A stretch of DNA of 64,000 bases from assembly GCA_902491575.1 (NCBI GenBank), contig CABUID010000001.1, forward strand, positions 124,001 to 188,000, in the 5' to 3' direction. The notes beneath the pieces are model-generated. The model searched no databases and was not told the origin of the DNA. It worked only from the letters and a program-made list of their open reading frames with translations. Below are positions 36,598 to 46,508 of the stretch, piece by piece (positions within the stretch are counted from its first letter, which is position 1; each line of letters starts with the position of its first letter). A program made the position numbers and the translations under genes. This stretch comes from an uncultured Bacillota bacterium. Its GTDB lineage: Bacteria > Bacillota_I > Bacilli_A > RFN20 > CAG-631.

Positions 36598-38061
36598 TTA
36601 TCTTATCCTTTCTACTTTCAATAAATTAACGCTTGATGCTGCAGCATACTGAGATGCATCTAATGCTTGAATAACAATGTAAAGAGTTGTAGACGTTGTT
36701 GTACCTGTTGGAGCAACATAAGCAGTAGCCATGAAATGTTGTGCTCCATATGTCAACATAATAGTTCCTGAACCTGCTAATGATGATGATGTAGGATTAA
36801 ACAATTCCAATTCAATTATTCCCGAATTAATATGTGGATATCCACTTCCTCCATACAAATATACTTTTAGTTTATCACCTGCTTGTACACTGCTCGTTAT
36901 AGTAATGGCTTTCGATGTAAAACTACCCTCTGCAGGTGCTGAAACAATATTTGTTTCTGTACTATAAATTATAGTAGTAGTGCCTTTTACTTGATACTTA
37001 TTTGATAACGAAATTCCATCTTCATATAATGTTTTCCCATAAATTGCATAAAATTGTCTATTTGACCATCCAACATTACTTGAATTATTTGTTTGTGGAA
37101 GTACATCTTTTGTCGTTATGCAATATTGCAAATATGCTGAACTACCTGTAATATTTGCAGGAAAGATTACATTTCTTTCAACATCCCAATCGTAGATATG
37201 ACCATTTCTCATCAAGTAATGGGACATTGTCCAACAACTTTTGGAAAATAACCTTAAGTTAAAAACTTGTTGACGCGTGGTTAAATAAGAAACGTTTAGT
37301 TTTGTGTCGTCAAAAGTGCCATCTGTTGCTTGAGTTCGAAAAATGAATCTCCAATTCCAGTAATTGCTTGTTTGAGAAGTACCGCCACCAAATGTTGCAC
37401 CACTTAATTTACAAGTAGCTCGTCCTGACCACCCACTTAGTTGATTGAAAGTACCTTCTGTTATCCAGTTGTTCGGATTTGCCCCCGTTGCTCTTTGTAC
37501 AGTAAACTGAATTCTATCTGCGTTACTCGAAAACCACATCGATAATAAATTAGGGTCAAAATATCTTTCATTACTTTTAATGTATGAACTATTCCAATAA
37601 TTATATAATTCTGTTTCGGCAGTTCCGTCAGGGACATTATACTTCATCCCTGTTATTGTAATTCTAAGCATACAATCACAGCTTTTGCTTCCATTTTTTA
37701 ATGGAATATAAGCAAGAGCTCCTGAATTGTCTTTTGAAACAAACAATTTTCTCTTGTCTAAATCGCTCATTCCAGCAGTTACCCAAGTAGCACCACCATC
37801 TGTTGATTGCTCTACGATAATTTGATCACCCGGCAAGAAAGCCAATCTATCTGCTGAGGTTGCTTCAATAATACCTTGTTCCGTTGGAGAAACACCATTA
37901 ATTAAATTGGGCTCAACCAAATCTGTAGTAGTTATTTTATCTGTTGTTTTACGAAAAGCAGAGGGTAGATATCCTCCTAACTTCGATGAATTAAATGCAT
38001 TAAATTGATATTCTACCCAGTTGCTTCCGTTATAAATATGAAATTTTGCAGAAGTTGCCAT
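36598..38061 (-). CDS. Probable receptor-binding/tail fibre protein
   Basis: 487 residues from ATG 38,061 (AAGGAG upstream; a frame opening at 38,082 overlaps the previous gene). The N-terminus has FHIYNGSNWVEYQF, a motif shared with the next upstream tail gene, likely for attachment. The body is beta-rich with many Thr, Ser, Asn and Gly, as in carbohydrate-binding fibre tips, and a C-terminal jelly-roll-like end. As the most distal tail gene it is the best candidate for host recognition. Confidence 0.65.
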   Translation of the reverse strand: MATSAKFHIYNGSNWVEYQFNAFNSSKLGGYLPSAFRKTTDKITTTDLVEPNLINGVSPTEQGIIEATSADRLAFLPGDQIIVEQSTDGGATWVTAGMSDLDKRKLFVSKDNSGALAYIPLKNGSKSCDCMLRITITGMKYNVPDGTAETELYNYWNSSYIKSNERYFDPNLLSMWFSSNADRIQFTVQRATGANPNNWITEGTFNQLSGWSGRATCKLSGATFGGGTSQTSNYWNWRFIFRTQATDGTFDDTKLNVSYLTTRQQVFNLRLFSKSCWTMSHYLMRNGHIYDWDVERNVIFPANITGSSAYLQYCITTKDVLPQTNNSSNVGWSNRQFYAIYGKTLYEDGISLSNKYQVKGTTTIIYSTETNIVSAPAEGSFTSKAITITSSVQAGDKLKVYLYGGSGYPHINSGIIELELFNPTSSSLAGSGTIMLTYGAQHFMATAYVAPTGTTTSTTLYIVIQALDASQYAAASSVNLLKVERIR

Positions 38062-38074
38062 TGAATATAGCTCC

Positions 38075-39190
38075 TTAAGCACTTACAGTTGTAGCACCCG
38101 AAATGTCAATCCAAATGTCATTTTTCTTTGCACTGGATGGCGAAGCACTTTGAACAAACACCGTAGCAGCTTGTGATTCTAAAGATGCAAGGTCACTAGA
38201 TAATGTGTCAATATCTTGACTTAAATTATTGATACTAGTTGTGTTTTGATAAATCAAATTATTTAAAGTAGTATTATTGCTTGTAAAAGTGCTGTTTGTA
38301 ACATAATCAGAAAGATCTACATTAATTTGGATGCTCGAATCACCTGTATCAAATGAAACATTCGTATTGTTACCATCTTTAAAATTAAGTGCGCCTGTGC
38401 TAATAGTCCCTAATAATTTATTAGTTCCATTTACTTGAATAGGTCTCCATGTATCAGTAGTACTTGTATCTTCTTCGCCGTGAATGATAGACCAGTTTAT
38501 TTCATCGTTGATTGCTGAAATAGATGTAGATGGATTATCTTTAACTGCAATTAATAAATCACCTTTATGAGTGCTTGAACCAATAGCTACACCCAACTTG
38601 TAATTATCACCTTTTTTTGCTCCACTTGGAAGTGCTGTAGTTGTACTCCAAACACCTTTAAATTCCATTGCAGGATTAACGGTTTGAACGACATAATCCA
38701 CAACAGCTTTCATCGATGGTACTTTTCCGTTTTCAGTAGTAATGCTATCGTCAATTGAAGTAACAATATTTGCTTTATCGAATAGTTTTCCGTTAATCGT
38801 TGATAAACTATTTTGAATAGCTGTATGCTCCGTAATAAAACTTTCAAAAACTGATTCGATGTTACCATTGTATTCTGGGTGGGATGTGGAAAAACTTGAT
38901 GATACATTGATGTTGTTCGCTCTTAAAGTGACGGGGCCATCAAAAAGTGATTGACCATTGATAGTACTTGAACTTGTTAAGTATTTTTTAGTTGAAGTAG
39001 CACCAATATCATCGGCAGTTAGAGTAATTGCACCATTAAAAAGAACTTTACTATTGATAGTCATTTCAGGTGTTAAGAATTTCTTAGTAGTAGATTCTAT
39101 CACACTTCCTGCAGTTGTTTTAAAATAATAAATATCCCAATCTGTTCCATTGTATAATTTATAGATTACATTTGCTTTAGTTGTTGCCAT
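38075..39190 (-). CDS. Tail fibre/baseplate protein
   Basis: 371 residues. Opens with VIYKLYNGTDWDIYYF, matching the YNG-(T/S)-(D/N)-W motif of the gene downstream. Short internal repeats follow (STKKYLTSSSTINGQSLFDG-like units), then a middle domain with WSTTTALPSGAKKGDNYKLG as in fibre-shaft carbohydrate modules, and a C-terminal coiled coil with the ending SAKKNDIWIDISG. Overlaps the next gene's extended frame only. Confidence 0.65.
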   Translation of the reverse strand: MATTKANVIYKLYNGTDWDIYYFKTTAGSVIESTTKKFLTPEMTINSKVLFNGAITLTADDIGATSTKKYLTSSSTINGQSLFDGPVTLRANNINVSSSFSTSHPEYNGNIESVFESFITEHTAIQNSLSTINGKLFDKANIVTSIDDSITTENGKVPSMKAVVDYVVQTVNPAMEFKGVWSTTTALPSGAKKGDNYKLGVAIGSSTHKGDLLIAVKDNPSTSISAINDEINWSIIHGEEDTSTTDTWRPIQVNGTNKLLGTISTGALNFKDGNNTNVSFDTGDSSIQINVDLSDYVTNSTFTSNNTTLNNLIYQNTTSINNLSQDIDTLSSDLASLESQAATVFVQSASPSSAKKNDIWIDISGATTVSA

Positions 39191-39192
39191 TA

Positions 39193-39576
39193 TTATTCAC
39201 CTCCTTCATTATTTTTGTTATCTTCACTTTTAACTACTTCTGCATTAGATGTATCCATTTTCAAAATTTGACCATTAATATAAATTAGTTCTTCTAGTTT
39301 TGTATCTTTTGGCAAATAAATAGGATGACCATCTGCTGCCTCATAAAGTTTTCCATTCTCATCTGCTTTTAAATAGAACTTTTTATGAATTTTTAAATAT
39401 TCTTCTTTTTCGACAATTGTAGGAATATTTTTTATTGGAACCACCAATATGTCGTCATATTCTGTATCCATCTCCATGACTGCTACAGGCATGTCAGCAA
39501 AAACATGATCATAATTTAAGACTTTAAAACTATCTTCTTTTTTGTTGTATTTATAATTCACTAAAATTTTTGGCAT
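39193..39576 (-). CDS. Prophage protein of unknown function (baseplate region)
   Basis: 127 residues, no membrane helix; beta-rich core and an acidic Asn/Glu tail (KSEDNKNNEGGE). Placed between the BppU-like protein and the fibre genes with 3-base gaps, so probably a structural or assembly part of the baseplate. Not recognised. Confidence 0.6.
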   Translation of the reverse strand: MPKILVNYKYNKKEDSFKVLNYDHVFADMPVAVMEMDTEYDDILVVPIKNIPTIVEKEEYLKIHKKFYLKADENGKLYEAADGHPIYLPKDTKLEELIYINGQILKMDTSNAEVVKSEDNKNNEGGE

Positions 39577-39579
39577 TAT

Positions 39580-40887
39580 TTAATTTTCCTCCGTTATTAT
39601 TAATTTTTCTTCATAAATCAAATTTTCTTCTTGGTTATACTCAACCAATACTTCTGTTTGTGTATCACCGGTATTTTCAACTAAAATTTCTTCACTTTGT
39701 AATAACTTTTCACCATTTTCTTCTATCAAAAATCCTTCATTTTTTACCAATTCTTTTGAATCTAAACTATAGTTAATTAAAGATTCTTCTTGGGTGAAAT
39801 CGTTAATTACATTGTTTGTTTCGTCCATTATATTTTCATCTAAAGATTCTTTTAAGCTTTCTCCAGTATCAAACCAAATTTTCTTTTGCTCTGGATTCGG
39901 TGCAATTGTTCCGACAAATGGAAGAGACGTGTCCGTATCACGTGCCATTTTGTCGACGTAACTTTTTGGTGCAGCTTCACCATCTAACACAGGAGTCGGA
40001 ACGAAAAATGAACTTCCTTCTTCCACTTTGGATTGTCCAGTTAATGTAGCTGCATAGATGAATGGCGAGGATATTTTTAGATTAGTTAAATATTTTTCAT
40101 TCTCTCCATCCGATACAATTACTCTTCCCTCCGAACTAACAATTATAGTTTGATAACTATTAAAAAAAGCTGACCATGAAACTAAGCCAATGACATGATT
40201 AGATGTTTTGTTAATTGTAACATTGCCTAAATATATTTCATTTAATCCATTTAGCTTAAATTGATTAATAGATGATGTTGCAAAATCATGATAACTTGAA
40301 AATGGATTGTCAAATTTATAAATGTTACTTTTAACTTGATTGATTTTTGCTTGCGCAGCATCGATTAACTTCTGAATTTCAACAAGGACTACATCTTCCT
40401 CTTCTTCGGGAATTGTTCTATCATAATTGGTTGTTTCGCGAACAAAAAGATAAAATATTGCTGATGATATAGTTTCAACATCAGTTAAATTTTCTTCATC
40501 AAGTAATTCTTCGTCGAATTCTTGCTCTTCTAAAATTACTTTTTCTTCTTCTGTCAATTCTCTTTTAAATATTAAGGCACATTTTACTCTGCCATAATAT
40601 TGAGTTACTTTACTAGGAACTTCTACGGATACCATAGCATATTTATTAGGATTAATAGAATCTACTTCTATAGATGCATTCATTCCTTCTGGAACTTTTA
40701 CTTTTATACTTTTATCTTCACGTGCAAGTGTACACTGCAAATAAGCTGTAGTAACGCTTGCATCTTCTATATTTTTTTTAGGAATGTGAAAATCAATTTT
40801 AAAATTACTATCTGATTGATTCAATACAATCGGTGTTGGCATGATTGCTTCAAAATTTTCATTAAAAGTTATTTCATATTTTCGCAT
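39580..40887 (-). CDS. BppU-like upper baseplate protein
   Basis: 435 residues. The first ~150 residues match the BppU N-terminal domain (ITFNENFEAIMPTPIVLNQSDSN pattern, then IEVDSINPNKYAMVSVEVP), which joins receptor-binding proteins to the baseplate in Gram-positive phages. The middle carries a helical linker and a beta domain ending near TPVLDGEAAPKSYVDKMA; the last ~110 residues are very Glu-rich and repetitive. It begins the distal tail gene group, separated from the lipoprotein genes by a terminator. Confidence 0.78.
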   Translation of the reverse strand: MRKYEITFNENFEAIMPTPIVLNQSDSNFKIDFHIPKKNIEDASVTTAYLQCTLAREDKSIKVKVPEGMNASIEVDSINPNKYAMVSVEVPSKVTQYYGRVKCALIFKRELTEEEKVILEEQEFDEELLDEENLTDVETISSAIFYLFVRETTNYDRTIPEEEEDVVLVEIQKLIDAAQAKINQVKSNIYKFDNPFSSYHDFATSSINQFKLNGLNEIYLGNVTINKTSNHVIGLVSWSAFFNSYQTIIVSSEGRVIVSDGENEKYLTNLKISSPFIYAATLTGQSKVEEGSSFFVPTPVLDGEAAPKSYVDKMARDTDTSLPFVGTIAPNPEQKKIWFDTGESLKESLDENIMDETNNVINDFTQEESLINYSLDSKELVKNEGFLIEENGEKLLQSEEILVENTGDTQTEVLVEYNQEENLIYEEKLIITEEN

Positions 40888-40914
40888 TACATCGCCCTCC
40901 TTTCGTGAACAACA

Positions 40915-40940
40915 AAAAAAGCACCTTTTAAGTGCTTTTC
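40915..40940 (-). terminator. Terminator after the lipoprotein pair
   Basis: AAAAGCAC pairs with GTGCTTTT around a short loop, with Ts on the minus strand. It separates the two lipoprotein genes from the BppU-like gene. Confidence 0.8.
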
Positions 40941-40969
40941 TCGTTATTTCTCTTTAAAAAATCAAATTT

Positions 40970-41488
40970 TCATTCACCTATTATATCTTTATTTTGTTCC
41001 CCTGCTTCACCATGAAGATCATAAAACCACCAAAAAGATTCCATATTAAATTTCATTTCTTTACTTACATCAAAAGAATAATATACCTTTACATTATGAA
41101 TAGATTTAATATTTTCTATTATATTTATTAAATCACAATCAGGATATATTGGCGTATACTCTCCATAATCATAAAAATCACTTGTAAGTCTATATGTGAT
41201 ATTAAAATAACCATCATAGCAAACTTCTTCTACATATGATGTTCCGCCAAATTTTACTTTTTCATTAGAAAAATTGATATTAATTATATCTATTTCTTTA
41301 ATATCTAAAAGTGGTTTTTGTGCATATTTTTCTATTTGTTCATCTAAAAAATTATAAAATGCTTGAACAGCTTGATCTTCATAATTCTGTCTTTTATCAG
41401 TTTTCTTATAATTTGAACAAGAATTTAATAGTAAAACTGTACAAAATAAAGTTAAAACTGAAATGGAAATTTTTTTTAATAATTGCAT
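40970..41488 (-). CDS. Prophage-encoded lipoprotein
   Basis: 172 residues with a signal peptide and lipobox (LLLNSC, Cys24), then a ~145-residue beta/alpha domain. It follows a second lipoprotein gene by 14 bases and ends in its own terminator, inside the tail module. Phage lipoproteins of this kind can block superinfection (as Ltp of phage TP-J34 does), but this one is only similar in type. Confidence 0.75.
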   Translation of the reverse strand: MQLLKKISISVLTLFCTVLLLNSCSNYKKTDKRQNYEDQAVQAFYNFLDEQIEKYAQKPLLDIKEIDIININFSNEKVKFGGTSYVEEVCYDGYFNITYRLTSDFYDYGEYTPIYPDCDLINIIENIKSIHNVKVYYSFDVSKEMKFNMESFWWFYDLHGEAGEQNKDIIGE

Positions 41489-41502
41489 ATAATATACCTT
41501 CC

Positions 41503-41982
41503 TTAATCAATGTAGTATTTTTTTCGTTCACCTAATTCACCAATTAAATAAGCTTGTCCAGTGTCTTCATCACATATATAATTTACTTTAAATTTACGTA
41601 TATCTAAATCAATATCATTCATTTCGTTATATTCACCATCTAAAGTATAAGAAAAAAATTTAAATAGAGTATATTCAATTTCATAATAATAATTATATGA
41701 AAATTTTATATCGAAAACATTAATTTGAAAAATAAAATTACAATTTTCTATATCTTTTTCATATTTATCTTTAAAATAATATTTCATATCTTCAATGTAC
41801 CATTGAGAATAATTTTTTCCTTTACTTGTAAATTCATGAGTTCCATAAAAATAATCATAAAAAACTTCCATTGCTTTATCTTTAACTGTTTCACCAAAGT
41901 CTATCTTATTCTTATTTGTTTGTTTTGCGCAACCAGACAAAACAAAAGGAATCATTATTAAAATGGTTAATATTTTTTTCAT
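41503..41982 (-). CDS. Prophage-encoded lipoprotein
   Basis: 159 residues; signal peptide and lipobox (FVLSGC, Cys18), then a Tyr/Asp-rich domain. Size and the pattern AVQAFYNFL / AMEVFYDYF near residue 40 suggest it may be a distant paralogue of the downstream lipoprotein. It starts 3 bases after the large tail protein gene. Cargo role inferred from placement. Confidence 0.75.
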   Translation of the reverse strand: MKKILTILIMIPFVLSGCAKQTNKNKIDFGETVKDKAMEVFYDYFYGTHEFTSKGKNYSQWYIEDMKYYFKDKYEKDIENCNFIFQINVFDIKFSYNYYYEIEYTLFKFFSYTLDGEYNEMNDIDLDIRKFKVNYICDEDTGQAYLIGELGERKKYYID

Positions 41983-41985
41983 ATC

Positions 41986-44769
41986 TTATTTTGTAATAGT
42001 TGATATGTATATTTTTGAAATAGAATCATAACAACTATCAACTCTCCTTGTTATAAGTTTATTATATGTTTTTGAATTTTCATTGTCAACAATTTGAACA
42101 ATCGTAAAGTACCTTTTATAAAGCGATAATGCTAGATTATTAAAAGTTAAAGCAATACTATTTTTTTCGTCAATATAATTTTCTACTGAAGCCACTTCGT
42201 AAACATATGTTCCATTGATTTCGTCATCAATATAATCATGCATATATAAACCTAACTGAACATTTGAATTAACCTCTAATATTGGCATTAATTTAATAAA
42301 GTCATCATGAATCGTAACCTTATTATTTGCTTCAATAAACTCTATTTGATGTGTAATAGTCAGCTTTTCATAAGTATCTTTAAAAATTATTAGATCCTCT
42401 ATTTTTGGCAAATCATTATTATTATATTTTAGATTATATTCATTCACGCTTAAATCAGGATAAGAATTATTGAAATTTTTTAGTTTTGAAGTATATTTCA
42501 AGTATTTCATATTTACAGCATTGTAATATATTTCATTCCCAGTTTTGCTGATTTCGACTTTTGTTTCGAAATCGTTTATAGTTTCTGAATCATCACTTGA
42601 ATAAATTATAGATATAGATTCAATTTTATTAAAATTATCTGTATAAGATTTATAATTAACATTTTTATCACTATTTGTCGAGACATCTACTACTCCATTT
42701 ATTCCTATATATTTTTTATCGTCAAATATGATATTTAATAATAAACTATTACCAAATATTGTTTTGACAAGAGGAACTTTAAAATATTTGTATTCTTCAT
42801 TAGAAGAAAGAAACATTTTTAAATATCCAAGTTCAATTGGTTCAATAGTTGTTTGAGCAAGATTAGAAAGATAATATTTACTTTTTTTTATAAATTTGCC
42901 ATTATATACTCCATTTGGTATAGTAGTTTCGTTATCGGTTAAATAATTTAAATCAATATAAACATTTTCTTTTACATTAATTAATCTATCATAAGATTTA
43001 TCACTTTCTATACTTTTATTTTGAATAGATTGTGATGCAGTAACAATCTCACTTCTTTTTGGAATTTGGTAGGATAACATATAAGTAACTTGAAATTGAT
43101 TATTTAAAGTGGTGATTTGTGCTTGATTTACAATCCATTGTTTATTGTCATCATTTTCAATAATTGTTCCTGGATCAACTAAATCAGTATAGTTTTTTAT
43201 AGTTTTTTTCAATCCCATACTTACAGCTTTATTTTGTTTTTGATAATTTTCTATCCAACTACCAAATAATTTTGAGTCAAGTTTTGAATCAATTTGATTA
43301 ATTAATTCTTTAAATTCTCCATTTCCATTGGAAGTTTCAGCATTAATTAATGGTTCATATTCTACTTGGAAACCGATGTAGATTCTTCCATCATTTTCGT
43401 CATAGGCACCTTCTTTATCATATTCACTAAAATTATTATCAATAAAATGACTAACAATTATTTCGTCTGAATTTTCTTTAAAATAAAGAGTATTGTTTCT
43501 TTTTTCTTTATCGTTTATTTCTAACCAATCGTAATAAGGAATGCAATCTATACTTGATTTTTTTATTAGAAATTTTGTGTCTCCATCAAAAAATCCCTTT
43601 ACTCTAGCTGAAACTAGATAACTTGCATTTTTAACACGACTAATTTTATATGGAAGTTTTAATGTGGAATTTTTTATTGTTTCATCAGACAAAATAAATT
43701 CTCCTTTATCTACAGAAATAGCAGCAAAATCATATTTGCTTGGATAAAAAACTGTATTAGTAGAAACTAAATTTTCATTTTCACAAACGATGTTGTTAGC
43801 TTGCTTTTCACTTCCATTTGTAATTGTGCATTCATTATTTTCATTTGTAAAATCATTCATATTGATAATGTTTTTATCACTTCCATCATAAGGAACAAAA
43901 TCTAGAATAAATTCTCTTTCATTTTCTAGTGTAATTGTTTGATTTGGTTTATAATTTGGATTAAAACGTAAAACAGGATATCTCTTGATGTATTTGCCAA
44001 TTTTAAACACCATATCATACAAAGTTGAGCAATTGAAAATGAATGAACTTCCTTTACCTGCATTTTTCAGTAAATTTTTAATTTTTTCTGGAATGTAAAT
44101 ACGATAATACCAACTATCATGTCTATCTTTTGTATCTACTCCAGTAATTGCTAATTGCCTTTCTAAAACGGATAAACAATTGTTTTCAGATTGCTTGTAA
44201 GTTTTGACAATTTTATCTACAGGATCATATATATTAATTTCAGGTAGATTTGTATCGGAATTTGTTCCAGTATATGCAAATCTTAATAAATAAGTTGGCT
44301 CTACAAGATTAAATGCATGGTAAAAATCTTTTTCAGTTATTGTTTGCATAACTGGTTGAATTAGAACATATTGTGCATGCATTTTAGGAGTATACCCATC
44401 TTCTTTAAAATATTTATTTTTGAACGTTGTTCCTGTTGTATCAAAATCGTCATTTGTAACATTCTTATTTACATCAAAGAATACTAAACACTTTGACATA
44501 CAAGGAAAAATTGTCCCATAATCTTCTTTTGAATTAACGCTAACATTTGCGTTGTCTAATTCTTCATTTAGGTTTAATTGAAAATCGAACTTAACAATAT
44601 ATCCCTTAAATACATCAATATTAGTTCCTATTTCATTGACCATTACAATTGATTTCTTGCTTTCATTGTCAAATGTTTTGGCTTTATTAACTATTTCTTT
44701 TCCTAAGAAATTATAAATATTTACTTTTGAAGGTAAGCCATCTACTTCATTAATTATATAATTTTTCAT
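41986..44769 (-). CDS. Large tail/baseplate hub protein
   Basis: 927 residues, the largest phage gene seen. Beta-rich with no membrane helix. The N-terminal third (FKGYIVKFDFQLNLNEELDNANVSV; YKPNQTITLENEREFILDFVPYDG) reads like tail hub proteins of the Tal/gp27 type; the later part (NYTDLVDPGTIIENDDNKQWIVNQAQITTL) also resembles hub domains. No peptidase or lysozyme motif was found. It lies between two small connector-region genes and the lipoproteins, in the hub position. Confidence 0.6.
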   Translation of the reverse strand: MKNYIINEVDGLPSKVNIYNFLGKEIVNKAKTFDNESKKSIVMVNEIGTNIDVFKGYIVKFDFQLNLNEELDNANVSVNSKEDYGTIFPCMSKCLVFFDVNKNVTNDDFDTTGTTFKNKYFKEDGYTPKMHAQYVLIQPVMQTITEKDFYHAFNLVEPTYLLRFAYTGTNSDTNLPEINIYDPVDKIVKTYKQSENNCLSVLERQLAITGVDTKDRHDSWYYRIYIPEKIKNLLKNAGKGSSFIFNCSTLYDMVFKIGKYIKRYPVLRFNPNYKPNQTITLENEREFILDFVPYDGSDKNIINMNDFTNENNECTITNGSEKQANNIVCENENLVSTNTVFYPSKYDFAAISVDKGEFILSDETIKNSTLKLPYKISRVKNASYLVSARVKGFFDGDTKFLIKKSSIDCIPYYDWLEINDKEKRNNTLYFKENSDEIIVSHFIDNNFSEYDKEGAYDENDGRIYIGFQVEYEPLINAETSNGNGEFKELINQIDSKLDSKLFGSWIENYQKQNKAVSMGLKKTIKNYTDLVDPGTIIENDDNKQWIVNQAQITTLNNQFQVTYMLSYQIPKRSEIVTASQSIQNKSIESDKSYDRLINVKENVYIDLNYLTDNETTIPNGVYNGKFIKKSKYYLSNLAQTTIEPIELGYLKMFLSSNEEYKYFKVPLVKTIFGNSLLLNIIFDDKKYIGINGVVDVSTNSDKNVNYKSYTDNFNKIESISIIYSSDDSETINDFETKVEISKTGNEIYYNAVNMKYLKYTSKLKNFNNSYPDLSVNEYNLKYNNNDLPKIEDLIIFKDTYEKLTITHQIEFIEANNKVTIHDDFIKLMPILEVNSNVQLGLYMHDYIDDEINGTYVYEVASVENYIDEKNSIALTFNNLALSLYKRYFTIVQIVDNENSKTYNKLITRRVDSCYDSISKIYISTITK

Positions 44770-44771
44770 AT

Positions 44772-45266
44772 TTATTTTTTCCTTTCATATTCATATCGTT
44801 TACTCCACCAATTGGATGATATTTTAACGTTGGTTATATCGATGATTCCATTTGCCATTCTTTCTTGGTCAACAGAGTTTAAATAACTTGCTTCTTTTTG
44901 TGCATTTGTTTTTGCTTGTGAAATAGCTTCTAAAGAAAGAGTGATAGCTAATCCAATTAAAGAAGAGTAATTTCCATTAGAAATAGCTTTTACTATGCCT
45001 CCTGTTTGTAAAACATATTTAGATATTTTAGATAAAGTTTGAACTATTTCTGTATCGCCTGCGATGCTTTCTAGTGCACGCATAGAATTTATAATTGCAA
45101 ATCTACCATTGATGCCAGCAAATGAAGGACCATCTTGAACTTGATTTGAAGGAACATAAGGTTTTAATCCATCAGCTCCTATATTTTGATTCACTGTAGT
45201 TGGATTGTTTGAATTTGTAACATCAATTGTGTTTTTAATGTTTATTGTATACTCATTTTTTGCCAT
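44772..45266 (-). CDS. Small prophage structural protein of unknown function
   Basis: 164 residues. Asn/Thr-rich N-terminus, then a hydrophobic stretch of about 45 residues (about 85-130, VLQTGGIVKAISNGN... LIGLAITLSLEAIS) and a basic end. It sits where a tape-measure protein would be, but is much too short for that in a long-tailed phage. It might be an internal or membrane-active tail part. Not recognised. Confidence 0.6.
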   Translation of the reverse strand: MAKNEYTINIKNTIDVTNSNNPTTVNQNIGADGLKPYVPSNQVQDGPSFAGINGRFAIINSMRALESIAGDTEIVQTLSKISKYVLQTGGIVKAISNGNYSSLIGLAITLSLEAISQAKTNAQKEASYLNSVDQERMANGIIDITNVKISSNWWSKRYEYERKK

Positions 45267-45278
45267 TTTAATTCCCCA

Positions 45279-46073
45279 CTATCGTATAATTTGAATAGTA
45301 AATACTGTAAAACTGCTAGCTACAGTTTTTGAATAGTCTAGACACAAATATGCATCAAATGTATCGTCATCGATAGACATAGTTACAAGCAAAGAATTTG
45401 TTGTTTTTAATAAGTCATGTAATTCGTTATTTTCATCAAATATAAATTGAATTCCATAAGTATATTGTTTATAGATTTCAGAATGCTTTTGAAATGCATT
45501 ACCTAAAACTGTATAATCATTTGTAATACTGATTTTTTTTACAGAAAATGCAAATACATTTTCTAAAACTGTATTGTTGATTTTGATAACAGGTGCTTTT
45601 GTAGTGGAAAATTGAGTTTCGCATGTAACTACATTTCCAGATATAACTATATCCGTAACGTGTTGCCCTGCAAATAACCTCTTAACACCACTGCAAAATG
45701 GAGTCATCAAATCAAAGGACGCATAATAAGAAGGTGTCGTCCCTACCATCGTACCTATTTTTAAAGGTTCTTTTTTTAAGGCGTATTGTGAAAACCATTC
45801 ATATAATTTTGTTTCCACAAATTTTTTGTTTCGAAATCCGATTGGACAAATACAAGTTAACACAAAAGGTGTTGTCATAAAAACTTTATCTGTCGTCGTA
45901 GCAGTACCATTGCCACAGGATAAAAGGAAAAGTAAGTCATTATCTTGCATTCTCACTTCTCCATCAAATAATGTTGTAAAATCGTTTGTTACAAATACAT
46001 TGACATCATCGCCAAATAATATTTGTAATTGCTCTTGAAGAGTCTTTTTTAATGAGTATTTAACTAATTCCAT
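45279..46073 (-). CDS. Probable tail terminator/tail structural protein
   Basis: 264 residues. The first ~110 residues (KKTLQEQLQILFGDDVNVFV; KKFVETKLYEWFSQYAL) resemble neck or tail-terminator proteins, and the remainder is a beta-domain that could form a tube or ring. Two such functions in one chain would be unusual. It follows a gp10-like connector gene by 5 bases. Confidence 0.5.
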   Translation of the reverse strand: MELVKYSLKKTLQEQLQILFGDDVNVFVTNDFTTLFDGEVRMQDNDLLFLLSCGNGTATTTDKVFMTTPFVLTCICPIGFRNKKFVETKLYEWFSQYALKKEPLKIGTMVGTTPSYYASFDLMTPFCSGVKRLFAGQHVTDIVISGNVVTCETQFSTTKAPVIKINNTVLENVFAFSVKKISITNDYTVLGNAFQKHSEIYKQYTYGIQFIFDENNELHDLLKTTNSLLVTMSIDDDTFDAYLCLDYSKTVASSFTVFTIQIIR

Positions 46074-46078
46074 ATTAT

Positions 46079-46507
46079 TTATTTTTTCCTTTCCTGGTAT
46101 TTATTTTCCATTTTTGCTAATTCTGTGTTGATATAATCGATATTCTTGTTCAACTTTTCATTAAGTTGATTGTTAATATTGTTGTTAACTTCATCTAATT
46201 CTTCAGAAGATACAGCTCCACTCATTATTGAATTCACATACATTCGAGTCAATTCAATTGTTTTTTCAATCCAACCTTCGTTTGGATTCTTTTTGCCTTT
46301 CCAGCGTTCACTTATCCATTGCTCATTGGTAAAAACAGCATACGGAGCATTCTCTCCTCCAATAGTGATTTGCCAATGATTGGATGAAACTTGCTTCAAG
46401 GCAATTCCATTAAATGTTAAATTCCAAGTGTCTTTTGGTGCATGCAAACATAGCATCTGATTTAAATAATTCGCTGCAAGCGATAATCTATCTTCTAAAC
46501 TAACCAT
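46079..46507 (-). CDS. Head-tail connector (HK97 gp10-like)
   Basis: 142 residues from ATG 46,507, which lies one base after the stop of the upstream gene (46,509); the frame extends six codons further into that gene. Motif pattern HAPKDTWNL, then GGENAPYAVFTNEQWI and NPNEGWIEKTIE, as in gp10-like head-tail joining proteins, plus a helical tail. Function inferred from this pattern and order. Confidence 0.65.
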   Translation of the reverse strand: MVSLEDRLSLAANYLNQMLCLHAPKDTWNLTFNGIALKQVSSNHWQITIGGENAPYAVFTNEQWISERWKGKKNPNEGWIEKTIELTRMYVNSIMSGAVSSEELDEVNNNINNQLNEKLNKNIDYINTELAKMENKYQERKK

Positions 46508-46508
46508 A

